The notes under the pieces are model-generated. The model searched no databases and was not told the DNA's origin. It worked only from the letters and a program-made list of their open reading frames with translations. Source: Catenuloplanes indicus (GTDB taxonomy: Bacteria > Actinomycetota > Actinomycetes > Mycobacteriales > Micromonosporaceae). From it: DNA of 64,000 nucleotides. The stretch spans positions 5,890,001-5,954,000 of the forward strand of contig NZ_JAUSUZ010000001.1 of NCBI RefSeq assembly GCF_030813715.1. The letters run 5' to 3'. Position 1 is the first letter of the stretch, and each line of letters opens with the position of its first letter. This document shows, in pieces, positions 26,988 to 34,143 of the stretch. A program made the translations under genes and the position numbers.

Positions 26988-27320
26988 CTAGCAGGGCACG
27001 CGGGCGAGCGGGGTCAGGTCGAGGGACCGGAACGCGTCGCTGATGGAGCACGCACGACGGAAGCTGTCCCCGATCGAGGCGAGCGTGTCGAGGGTGCCCG
27101 CGTCCAGAGCGAAACGCTCGCCGATCGCCGCGACCGGCCACTCCCGATGGGGGCGGAGGACCTCGATGCCGAGCGGACGGCCCGCGGCGTCCACGTCGAC
27201 GAGCGTGCCCGGGCCGAAGTCCACGGTGCGCACCGACGCGCCGGCCGCCAGGGTCACGTAGACCGCGTCGGCCTCCGTGTCGTGCATGGTGCTGATCGCC
27301 ATCCTGCCCGCCTCCCTCAT
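26988..27320 (-). CDS. DUF2283-like protein, putative antitoxin
   Basis: About 110 residues. The DUF2283 core is residues 10-60: DTEADAVYVTLAAG, then a beta hairpin ending GRPLGIEVLRP. Such proteins often follow DUF4258 proteins and are treated as putative toxin-antitoxin partners. The start at 27320 overlaps the stop of the preceding gene (ATGA) with GGGAG 5 bp ahead; an ATG at 27302 with GGGAGG is an alternative. The C-terminal 45 residues after the core are unusual in length. Antitoxin function is inferred from pairing. Confidence 0.72.
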   Translation of the reverse strand: MREAGRMAISTMHDTEADAVYVTLAAGASVRTVDFGPGTLVDVDAAGRPLGIEVLRPHREWPVAAIGERFALDAGTLDTLASIGDSFRRACSISDAFRSLDLTPLARVPC

Positions 27321-27538
27321 CGGTTCTCCCATGCGGCCGTGATCACGAATTCCTCCTCGCCCGCCCGTACGCACACCTTCAGCTTCCCCTCCATGGCCGC
27401 GTGGCCCCAGATCCAGATCGTGCCGGGCTCCCCGGCCGCCCGCCGGGTCGGGTTCCGGAGCGCCTTCTCGACATCCTCGATCAGGATGTTCCGTTTCCAC
27501 ATCTGCCACAGCGCGTGCCCGGTGAACTTGAGTGGCAC
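27317..27538 (-). CDS. DUF4258-like protein, putative RelE-like toxin
   Basis: A 73-residue protein starting GTG, with the family pattern FTGHALWQMWKRNI, IEDVEKALRNP and a C-terminal beta segment KVCVRAGEEEFVITAAW. The family is predicted to have a RelE/BrnT-like fold. It begins only 4 bp after the DUF6941-like gene and is coupled to the DUF2283 gene. The compact basic fold is consistent with an mRNA interferase, but no activity can be claimed. Confidence 0.75.
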   Translation of the reverse strand: MPLKFTGHALWQMWKRNILIEDVEKALRNPTRRAAGEPGTIWIWGHAAMEGKLKVCVRAGEEEFVITAAWENR

Positions 27539-27542
27539 AGCC

Positions 27543-27962
27543 TCACGCCCTTTCCGGCGGCTGATCGACGACCACGAACGGAACGGTTTTGAGCAGGACG
27601 CCGCCGACGAGGAACCGCAATCGGTGCCGTCCGAAGTCCTGCAGCGGTAGCGCGATGTTGGCGGCCAGGATTGCCCGCAGCAGATCGGGATGCGCGTCCG
27701 CACCGACGTCACGGGCCGAGGACACCCCGCGGAAGCTGACGATCGTGCGGTCGTCCGGCCCCTGGAAGTCCAGCTCCGCGCGGGGCAGGCCGTCCACCGG
27801 CACCGCCGCGTCGGCGAAGGTGACCCGGGCCGCGATCCCGATCGGCACGACGCCGGGCAGCTGCTCGACATAGATCCGATCGATGCCGGCGGCGACCAGG
27901 TGCACGATGGCTCCTTCGGCGCGCACGTGGTCGCAGAGCATCAGGAAGTCAAGTTCCGGCAC
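27543..27962 (-). CDS. DUF6941-like protein, first gene of the small operon
   Basis: A 139-residue soluble protein beginning with GTG CCG GAA (PELDFLMLCDHVRAEGAIVH). Beta-rich repeats include GIAARVTFADA and AELDFQGPDDRTIV. I associate it with the DUF6941 family, which has no known activity. It has a GGAAAGGG ribosome site 6 bp ahead of the GTG, and lies 4 bp upstream of the DUF4258 gene, so the three genes form one operon. Family name is tentative. Confidence 0.65.
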   Translation of the reverse strand: MPELDFLMLCDHVRAEGAIVHLVAAGIDRIYVEQLPGVVPIGIAARVTFADAAVPVDGLPRAELDFQGPDDRTIVSFRGVSSARDVGADAHPDLLRAILAANIALPLQDFGRHRLRFLVGGVLLKTVPFVVVDQPPERA

Positions 27963-28153
27963 GGTAGGCCCTTTCCGTCGTCCGGCCGGCCACAGCACCG
28001 GCTATTCGCCGACAACATAGTCGATTATGTGTGATCGCGGAACGGCGGTACCGAAAGTGATGCCCGGCCGTGGACTCACGCGGCGACCGGGCCCACCATA
28101 ATCGATCAAGTGTGCACGCGGGGGCGGGCCGGTGGGGCCGGTATCGTAAGGGG

Positions 28154-28585
28154 GTGAGCACTGAGTCCGCTTCCCCCGCGGCCCTGCCGGTCGTTTCGCC
28201 GCTGACCCTGAAGGCCGCGGTGTTGCTGCTGAAGGCGCAAGCGGTGGTGGTCGGCGCGATCGCGATCTTCCTGGTCTTCAAGGACCTGACGTCGACGCCG
28301 ACGGATCTCGGGGTGGCGCTGAGCCTGACGGTGTTCACGGTGCTGGCGTCCGCGGTCATCTATGCGATCGCCCGGGCGCTGGGCAACCACCGGGGCGGCG
28401 CGCGGGCACCGGGGATCGTGGTGCAACTGATGCTGCTCGCCATCGGCTACTACATGATCGAGGGCGGCCTGGCGTGGCTGGGGATCGCGCTGATCGTGCT
28501 GGGAGTCGCGGTGATCGGCCTGATCCTGGCGCCGCCGTCCACGCGAGCCCTGGGTTACGGCCCACAGGAGAACGACGCGGCCTGA
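28154..28585 (+). CDS. Small integral membrane protein, unknown function
   Basis: A 143-residue protein with four predicted membrane helices (about residues 17-40, 50-72, 83-103 and 107-130) and a short polar tail. No motif is recognised. The GTG at 28154 follows TATCGTAAGGGG, which looks like a -10 element very close to the start, so the mRNA may be leaderless. It is transcribed divergently from the DUF6941-DUF4258-DUF2283 operon, with about 190 bp between. Confidence 0.75.
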   Translation: MSTESASPAALPVVSPLTLKAAVLLLKAQAVVVGAIAIFLVFKDLTSTPTDLGVALSLTVFTVLASAVIYAIARALGNHRGGARAPGIVVQLMLLAIGYYMIEGGLAWLGIALIVLGVAVIGLILAPPSTRALGYGPQENDAA

Positions 28586-28649
28586 GCCCCAGCCGCGGCA
28601 TCTGAAGCCGCCGCAACCACGGAAAATGGCACCGCGTCGCAGGAACCCC

Positions 28650-28744
28650 GCGGTATCCCGGACGCCGGCGCCGGCGGGCGCGGCGCGGCGTCCCGGGCGC
28701 GGTACTCGCGGATGTGGCCCCGGGGAAAGGCGCGGTATCCCGGA
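28650..28744. repeat. Local duplication downstream of the membrane protein gene
   Basis: The 13-mer GCGGTATCCCGGA occurs at 28650-28662 and 28732-28744, each followed by similar GC-rich bases, with a weaker relative (GCGGTACTCGCGGA) between them near 28699. No gene is seen in 28586-28930. Confidence 0.45.
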
Positions 28745-28767
28745 TACGGCGCAGGTGGGCGCGGCAG

Positions 28768-28920
28768 GGATGGCGACCGGGCACGGATCTCGGGGGGTTT
28801 CGGTGGCCGCCCGGGGACCGGCTCCGACGCGGCGGCCGGAGCCGAGCGCCGGCGGAGTCGGAGGGCTCCGCGCGGTTGGCCCGCTCCGGACATGCGGGGC
28901 GGGCCGCGCCGGAAGCGGGA
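28768..28920 (-). repeat. Dispersed intergenic repeat, copy 3
   Basis: Read on the minus strand this begins TCCCGCTTCCGGCG about 10 bp beyond the stop codon of the second lipoprotein hydrolase, and runs through the same blocks as copy 2, including CTCCGAC and GTCGGAG arms that can pair. It is therefore downstream of a gene in that gene's own orientation, as are the other two copies. Confidence 0.8.
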
Positions 28921-28930
28921 AGACCGGTTT

Positions 28931-29857
28931 TCAGATCTTGCCGGTGATGGTGGAGACGCCGGCCAGCGTGGCGTCGATCGGGAGGCGGGCGCGGGCGTTG
29001 CGGTCGCCGTAGAGCGTCCAGCGGAGGAAGTCGGTCATCGTGTTGTTCGCCTCGGAGAAGCCGCGGTTGCCGGGCGTCAGGTATTCGCCGTGGCCCTGGC
29101 CGGCGAGCGTGACGAACGCCTTCGGCCAGGGCACGCGGTCGTAGGCGGCGCGCGCCACGTAGGGGGCGACCACCGGGTCGGCGCCGCCGTGCACGAACAG
29201 CAATGAGGCCTCCGGGCCGGCGAACGTGCCGGGGAGGCCGCCGCCCGCGATCACGATGCCGGCCCGCAGGCGCGGGTCGTGGCCCTCGATGAACAGACCC
29301 GCGGTGGTGAAGCCGCCGGCGGAGTGGCCCGCGGCCGCGACGTGCGCGACGTCGAGGCGGCCCTTGAACATGTCGCCGCCCAGCGAGTTGCGCGCCACCA
29401 GGTCCTGGATCACCAGCTCCGCGTCGCCGGGCTGGTTGCGGACGTCCCAGCGCTGGAAGTGCGCGGTGCGGGCGTGAGTGAACGGGTAGGCCGGGGCCGC
29501 GACCACGAAGCCGGCGGCGGCCCAGCGGGTGAGCAGCGCGGTGAAGTGCTGCGGCGAGCCCTTGAGGCCGTGGCTGAACAGGACGATCGGGAAACGGCCG
29601 GCGGCCGGGCGGGCGTCCTTGCGGATGCGCTGCTCACCCGGGCGGCCGTCGGCCGGGTACCAGACCGTGGTGGGCAGCGGGCGGTCCGGGCCGCGAGTCA
29701 GGTCGAGCGTGCGGACGCCCACCGGGTACGGTGTGACGGGTGCCACGCCCGCGGCCCGGCCAAGCACTTCCGGCGCGGCGGCCTGCGCGGCCTGGCACGC
29801 GGCGAGCGCGATCAGCAGGGCGGCGGCGAGCAGTACACGCGCGCCCCGCATCGTCAT
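28931..29857 (-). CDS. Lipoprotein alpha/beta hydrolase, paralogue B
   Basis: A 308-residue protein with signal peptide and lipobox ALAAC. The hydrolase core has VLFSHGLKGSP, the nucleophile motif AAGHSAGGFTT, VHGGADPVV for the acid and GQGHGEYL for the His. It matches paralogue A in order and spacing of all motifs (also LRWTLYGD versus LRWSLYGD near the end), so the two derive from an old duplication. The start at 29857 is chosen so that a normal signal peptide results; an upstream in-frame start at 29917 would add 20 non-typical residues. Confidence 0.85.
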   Translation of the reverse strand: MTMRGARVLLAAALLIALAACQAAQAAAPEVLGRAAGVAPVTPYPVGVRTLDLTRGPDRPLPTTVWYPADGRPGEQRIRKDARPAAGRFPIVLFSHGLKGSPQHFTALLTRWAAAGFVVAAPAYPFTHARTAHFQRWDVRNQPGDAELVIQDLVARNSLGGDMFKGRLDVAHVAAAGHSAGGFTTAGLFIEGHDPRLRAGIVIAGGGLPGTFAGPEASLLFVHGGADPVVAPYVARAAYDRVPWPKAFVTLAGQGHGEYLTPGNRGFSEANNTMTDFLRWTLYGDRNARARLPIDATLAGVSTITGKI

Positions 29858-29933
29858 GTCAGGAACGGTAGGTGCGCGGCCGGTCATCGACCCTGGCCGA
29901 ACGGTTGGTTCTGACAAGGCCGCGTAGATACAT

Positions 29934-29972
29934 TACCTTGAGTATCTAAATCACTACTTTGAGTGCCTAAAT
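29934..29972. promoter_or_regulatory. Direct-repeat operator candidate
   Basis: Two 18-mers, TACCTTGAGTATCTAAAT (29934-29951) and TACTTTGAGTGCCTAAAT (29955-29972), start exactly 21 bp apart, two helical turns. The patch is far more AT-rich than its surroundings and lies in the divergent spacer between hydrolase B and the small tail-anchored protein gene. Confidence 0.5.
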
Positions 29973-30080
29973 GTGACGTAACTCGATGGAAATGTGCCCC
30001 ATGGAGTGCTTTTTCCGACCACGTGTCGGCTAGGCGTACGGCTGTGCGTGAATGTCGTAGCGCTTCGCTATCGTCGGGGC

Positions 30081-30263
30081 ATGGCAGATGAGTACGAGGA
30101 CCCGAGCGGCAGCACCATGGCGTTCCGGGCCTACATGAACCGTCAGGAGCAGGAGCAGCAGGCCGAGGCGGCTCCCGCCACGTCCAGCAACCTTCCGCTG
30201 ATCATCGGCGGGGTGGTGGCGGCGGTCGCCGTCGTGGCGGTCGTGCTCTTCTTCGTTCTGTAG
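30081..30263 (+). CDS. Small C-terminally anchored membrane protein
   Basis: A 60-residue protein: acidic N-terminal half (ADEYEDPSGSTMAF, then a Gln/Glu stretch RQEQEQQAEAA) and one C-terminal membrane helix (about 37-60). No catalytic motif. TATCGTCGGGGC immediately before the ATG resembles a -10 element, suggesting a leaderless mRNA. It ends 10 bp from the end of the convergent ackA gene. Confidence 0.7.
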   Translation: MADEYEDPSGSTMAFRAYMNRQEQEQQAEAAPATSSNLPLIIGGVVAAVAVVAVVLFFVL

Positions 30264-30272
30264 GTTCCCCGG

Positions 30273-31370
30273 TCAGCCGCCGAGAACGGCGCGGGCCTGC
30301 GTGGCGATCTCGAGTTCCTCGTCGGTCGGCACCACGCACACCACGACCCGTGACGCCTCGGTCGAGACGATCCGTTCGCCGCGCTCCGGCGCGGCGTTCC
30401 GGTCCGCGTCCACCTCGATGCCGAGCCCGGTCAGTCCGGCCAGCGCGGCCGCCCGCACCGTCGCCGAGTTCTCGCCGACGCCCGCGGTGAACGTGATCGC
30501 GTCCACCCGGCCCAGCACCGCGTAGTACGCGCCCACCATCTCCTTGATCCGTCGCGTGTAGACGTCGAACGCGAGCGTGGCCGCCTCGTCACCGCCCGCC
30601 CGGCGTGCCTCGACCTCCCGCATGTCGCTGACGCCGGCCAGGCCGCGCATGCCGCTCCGCTTGTTCAGCAGCTCGTCGATCTCGTCCAGCGACATGCCGC
30701 CGACCCGGTGCAGGTGGAAGATGATCGCGGGGTCCAGGCTGCCGCTGCGCGTGCCCATCACCAGACCTTCCAACGGGGAGAGTCCCATCGAGGTGGCGAC
30801 GCTGCGGCCGCCCTCGACCGCGGCCGCGCTTGCGCCGTTGCCGAGATGCAGCGTGATCACGTTGGTGCTCTCCGGGGTCCGGCCGAGCAGCGCGGCGGTG
30901 CGGCGTGAGACGTACGCGTGCGATGTGCCGTGAAAGCCGTACCGGCGGATCCGGTGCTGCCGCGCGGTCTCCGCGTCGATCGCGTAGGTCGCGGCCGCCG
31001 GTGGCAGCGTGCTGTGGAACGCGGTGTCGAACACCGCAACCTGCGGTACGTCCGGCAGCAGCTTGCGCGCGGTCTCGATGCCGGTCAGGTTCGCCGGGTT
31101 GTGCAGCGGCGCCAGCGGGATCAGCCGCTCGATCGCGCGGACCACGTCGTCGTCGATCAGCGTGGGCGCGGTGAAGTCCGGGCCGCCGTGCACCACGCGG
31201 TGGCCGACCGCGTCGAGGTGCCCGAGTTCGTCGCTCCGGAACACGTCCTGCAGCGCCGTCCGGTGATCATCGATCTCCTCCACGAGCCCCTTGGCGACCG
31301 TGGTGCCGCCGTCGAAGAGTCGGTACTTCAGCGAGGAGGATCCGGTGTTGAGCACGAGTACGCGGGTCAC
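30273..31370 (-). CDS. ackA: Acetate kinase
   Basis: A 365-residue ASKHA-family kinase that interconverts acetyl phosphate + ADP and acetate + ATP. Motifs in order: VLVLNTGSSSLK (start), GHRVVHGG, FHGTSHAYVSRR, HLGNGASAAAV, MGLSPLEGLVMGTRSG, FTAGVGENSATVR. It is somewhat shorter than the usual 390-400 residues. It starts on a GTG overlapping the pta stop (GTGA), so the two enzymes are co-translated in the order pta-ackA. Confidence 0.94.
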   Translation of the reverse strand: MTRVLVLNTGSSSLKYRLFDGGTTVAKGLVEEIDDHRTALQDVFRSDELGHLDAVGHRVVHGGPDFTAPTLIDDDVVRAIERLIPLAPLHNPANLTGIETARKLLPDVPQVAVFDTAFHSTLPPAAATYAIDAETARQHRIRRYGFHGTSHAYVSRRTAALLGRTPESTNVITLHLGNGASAAAVEGGRSVATSMGLSPLEGLVMGTRSGSLDPAIIFHLHRVGGMSLDEIDELLNKRSGMRGLAGVSDMREVEARRAGGDEAATLAFDVYTRRIKEMVGAYYAVLGRVDAITFTAGVGENSATVRAAALAGLTGLGIEVDADRNAAPERGERIVSTEASRVVVCVVPTDEELEIATQARAVLGG

Positions 31371-33445
31371 TTCGACTCTCCGGCGGCCTGGATCGCGGTG
31401 ATCGCGACCGTGTTGACGATGTCCTTGACGGTGGCGCCCCGGGAGAGGTCGTTCACCGGGCGGCGCAGCGCCTGCATGACCGGGCCGACCGCGACCGCGT
31501 TCGCCGAGCGCTGAACCGCCTTGTACGTGTTGTTGCCGGTGTTCAGGTCCGGGAAGACGAAGACCGTGGCCTTGCCCGCGACCGTGCTGTCCGGCAGCTT
31601 CGTGGCCGCCACGCCCGGGTCGATCGCGGCGTCGTACTGGATCGGCCCCTCCACCGGCAGGTCCGGTCGGCGCTCGCGGACGATCCGGGTGGCGGCCGCG
31701 ACCTTCTCCACGTCCGCACCGGCCCCGGACGTGCCGGTCGAGTAGGACAGCATCGCCACCCGCGGCTCGATGCCGAACCGGGCCGCGGTCTCCGCGGAGG
31801 AGAGCGCGATGTCGGCCAGCTGTTCCGCGTTCGGGTCCGGGTTGACCGCGCAGTCGCCGTAGACCAGCACCCGGTCGGCCAGCAGCATGAAGAACACGCT
31901 GGACGCCACGGAGACGCCCGGAACGGTCTTGATGATCTCGAACGCCGGGCGGATCGTGGCCGCGGTGGTGTGCGTGGCGCCGGAGACCATGCCGTCCGCA
32001 CGCCCGGTGTGCACCATCATCGTGCCGAAGTAGCTGACGTCCCGGACCACGTCGCGGGCCAGCTCCAGCGTCATCGCGCGGTGCTTGCGGATCTCCGCGT
32101 ACGTCTCGGCGAACTCTTCGGCCCACTCGCTGGTCGCGGGGTTGTGCAGTTCGGCTCGGCCGATGTCGAGCCCGAGCTCACGGGCCTTGCGGGTGATCTC
32201 GTCCGGGTCGCCGAGCAGCGTCAGGTCGGCCACGCCACGGCGCAGCAGGATCTCGGTCGCGCGCAGGATCCGCTCCTCGGTGCCCTCCGGGAGCACCAGC
32301 CGCCGCCGGTCCGCGCGGGCGCGGTCGATCAGGTCGTACTCGAACATCATCGGCGTGACCCGGGCGCTGCGCGTGACGTCCAGCCGGCGGAGCAGTTCCT
32401 CGGTGTCCACCGTGGACTCGAACGCGCCGATCGCGGCCTGCACCTTGCGCGGGTTGCGGCCGTTCAGGCCCGCCTCGATCCGGCTGGCGGCCGCGATCGT
32501 GTGGAAGCTGTCGGTCTTCACGGACAGCACCGCCAGGCCGCTGTGCAGGCTCTCGATCAACCGCGCGACCCGGGCGTCCGGGCGCTCACCCAGCGTCAGC
32601 ACCAGGCCGGCCACCGACACCTCCCCTGCCGCGTGCGCCGCGGCTGCGGCCACCAGCAGGTCGGCCCGATCCCCAGGAGTGATCATCAGACAGCCGTCGG
32701 TCAAATGATCAAGCAGCACCGGTACGTGAGCCGCGCCGACCACCAGGTCCAGCACGTCCCGGTCGAGCGCCTTCGCGTCACCGCTGAGCACCTCCGCGCC
32801 GAGCGCCTCGGCCAGCTCGGCCACGGTCGGCGCGGAGATCGTCGGCACCTCGGGAATGACGTACGTCGGGACGGTCTGGTCCTCGGGCGCGGCGGTGCCG
32901 GCCGGCACCCGGTTCGCGATCACCGCGAGCACGGTGGCGCCCAGGTCCTGCACGCTGTGGTACGCGCCGCGGGCCGCGGAGGCGACCTCGACGGCATCCG
33001 CGTCCCGGCCGTCGACGACCGGGATCACCACGCTGCCGAACTCGGTCGCCAGCCGCACGTTGAACGCGAACTCGCGGGGCAGCCCCGGACCCGGCTCGCC
33101 GCTGTCGTCGAAGTCACTGCCGATCACCACGACCGCGTCGAAGTGCCGCTCCAGCGCGCGGTAGCGGTCGACCACGCGCGAGATCAGCTCCTCGCGGTGG
33201 CCGGCCGCCACCATCGCCGAGGCCTCCGCGAACGTGGTGCCGAACAGCTCCTCGTACGGCCGGTCTATCCGGTACCGCTCACGCAGCAGCGCGAGCATCG
33301 GGTCGGCCTCGCCCCGGGTCGCCACCAGCGGCCGGAACACGCCGACCCGCGGCGTCTGCCGGGAGAGGAGCTCGGCCAGGCCGAGCGCGATCGTTGACTT
33401 TCCGCCGCCGGGTCCGAGCCCGGCAATGTAGACGCTTCGCCCCAC
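31367..33445 (-). CDS. pta: Phosphate acetyltransferase, long form
   Basis: A 692-residue enzyme converting acetyl-CoA and phosphate to acetyl phosphate. The N-terminal third is a BioD-like P-loop domain (GLGPGGGKSTIALGLAELL), then a DRTGG domain (about 215-325) and the catalytic PTA_PTB domain (about 370-690) with SVFFMLLADRVLVYGDCAVNP and GPIQYDAA. The long form is often allosterically regulated. The start is GTG at 33445 with little sequence upstream for a ribosome site, so it may be leaderless. It forms an operon with ackA. Confidence 0.93.
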   Translation of the reverse strand: MGRSVYIAGLGPGGGKSTIALGLAELLSRQTPRVGVFRPLVATRGEADPMLALLRERYRIDRPYEELFGTTFAEASAMVAAGHREELISRVVDRYRALERHFDAVVVIGSDFDDSGEPGPGLPREFAFNVRLATEFGSVVIPVVDGRDADAVEVASAARGAYHSVQDLGATVLAVIANRVPAGTAAPEDQTVPTYVIPEVPTISAPTVAELAEALGAEVLSGDAKALDRDVLDLVVGAAHVPVLLDHLTDGCLMITPGDRADLLVAAAAAHAAGEVSVAGLVLTLGERPDARVARLIESLHSGLAVLSVKTDSFHTIAAASRIEAGLNGRNPRKVQAAIGAFESTVDTEELLRRLDVTRSARVTPMMFEYDLIDRARADRRRLVLPEGTEERILRATEILLRRGVADLTLLGDPDEITRKARELGLDIGRAELHNPATSEWAEEFAETYAEIRKHRAMTLELARDVVRDVSYFGTMMVHTGRADGMVSGATHTTAATIRPAFEIIKTVPGVSVASSVFFMLLADRVLVYGDCAVNPDPNAEQLADIALSSAETAARFGIEPRVAMLSYSTGTSGAGADVEKVAAATRIVRERRPDLPVEGPIQYDAAIDPGVAATKLPDSTVAGKATVFVFPDLNTGNNTYKAVQRSANAVAVGPVMQALRRPVNDLSRGATVKDIVNTVAITAIQAAGESK

Positions 33446-33587
33446 GGGCTCAACCTACCCGTGGTGAGCCGGGGAACACCCAGGTCTTTGTACCTTGATC
33501 AACGTCACGGGGGACGTTGATCACCTGGGGTTCGGGTCAGCTCGCCGGCCGGTGTGCTCGTCGCCGGGTGTGCTCTTTGCCGGTGTG

Positions 33588-33643
33588 CTCGTCGTCCGGT
33601 TACTCGGCGTCCGGTTACTCGTCGTCCGGTTACTCGTCGTCCG
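33588..33643 (-). repeat. 15-bp tandem repeat spanning a stop codon
   Basis: On the minus strand the unit CCGGACGACGAGTAA is tandemly repeated (one unit has GCC in place of GAC), with a last unit ending in CAC instead of TAA. The first unit encodes the last residues of the DUF6104 protein, so three TAA stops occur in frame at 15-bp intervals (33630, 33615 and 33600). Confidence 0.75.
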
Positions 33644-33809
33644 GGTCGTCCAGGCGGGCGAGCCAGGTGGCGAGGCGCTCGATCGGGGTCTCGAACTCGG
33701 GGTTGAGGTCGACGAAATCGCGCATGCGCTCGGCGACCCACTCGATCGTGACCTGCTCCTCGCCACGGCGTTCGGTCAGCTCCTCGATGCCGCGATCGGT
33801 GAAGTACAT
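33630..33809 (-). CDS. DUF6104-like small protein
   Basis: A 59-residue protein starting MYFTDRGIEELTERRGEEQ, highly charged, helical, with WVAERMRDFVDLNPEFETP in the middle and an acidic end. I recognise it as the small actinobacterial DUF6104 family of unknown function. The ATG at 33809 is chosen over one at 33827 because it gives the family start, with AGGA ahead. Its 3' end lies in a tandem repeat that duplicates the stop codon. Confidence 0.75.
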   Translation of the reverse strand: MYFTDRGIEELTERRGEEQVTIEWVAERMRDFVDLNPEFETPIERLATWLARLDDPDDE

Positions 33810-33832
33810 GCTCTTCCTGCTCCTCATGCGGT

Positions 33833-33864
33833 GCTCCCCGCCGCCGGGGCGGGTGGCGGGGAGC
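33833..33864 (-). terminator. Hairpin between kgd and the DUF6104 gene
   Basis: Arms GCTCCCCGCC and GGCGGGGAGC enclose a 12-base GC-rich loop. It lies 280 bp beyond the kgd stop and 24 bp upstream of the DUF6104 start, so it may end the kgd transcript or attenuate the small gene. Confidence 0.5.
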
Positions 33865-34011
33865 GGTGTTCGTAACCGTGGCGGCTTTGATGGTGCTGGG
33901 CCTCGAGGTCTTGCGGGTGTGCGGTCTTACGGCCTTGCGGCTTTGCGGTTGTGGAGCTTTCGGACTGAGGCCCGCGGACTTGCGTTCTTTCAGGCCGTGC
34001 CGGACTTTGCG

Positions 34012-34112
34012 GTCCCACGAGCCTCGCGCCCTGCGAGCCTTAGGGTCCTGCGAGCCTTGCGGTCCTGCGAGCTTCGCGGCCCTGTGAACCTCGCGCCCTG
34101 CGAGCCTGGAGC
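34012..34112. repeat. 17-bp minisatellite downstream of kgd
   Basis: Six imperfect units of GTCCTGCGAGCCTTGCG type lie in tandem; the units starting at 34028, 34045, 34062, 34079 and 34096 keep an exact 17-bp period. Shorter GCGGTCTTACGG/CTTTGCGG-like units continue to the left to about 33905. No gene is seen between 33865 and 34143. Confidence 0.75.
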
Positions 34113-34143
34113 TTGCGCTCCTAGGCCCGCAGGGCTTGCGGTC

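Noticed and set aside
34012-34112. CRISPR or small RNA array behind kgd
   Set aside because: 17-bp units are directly adjacent without spacers, so it is a minisatellite.
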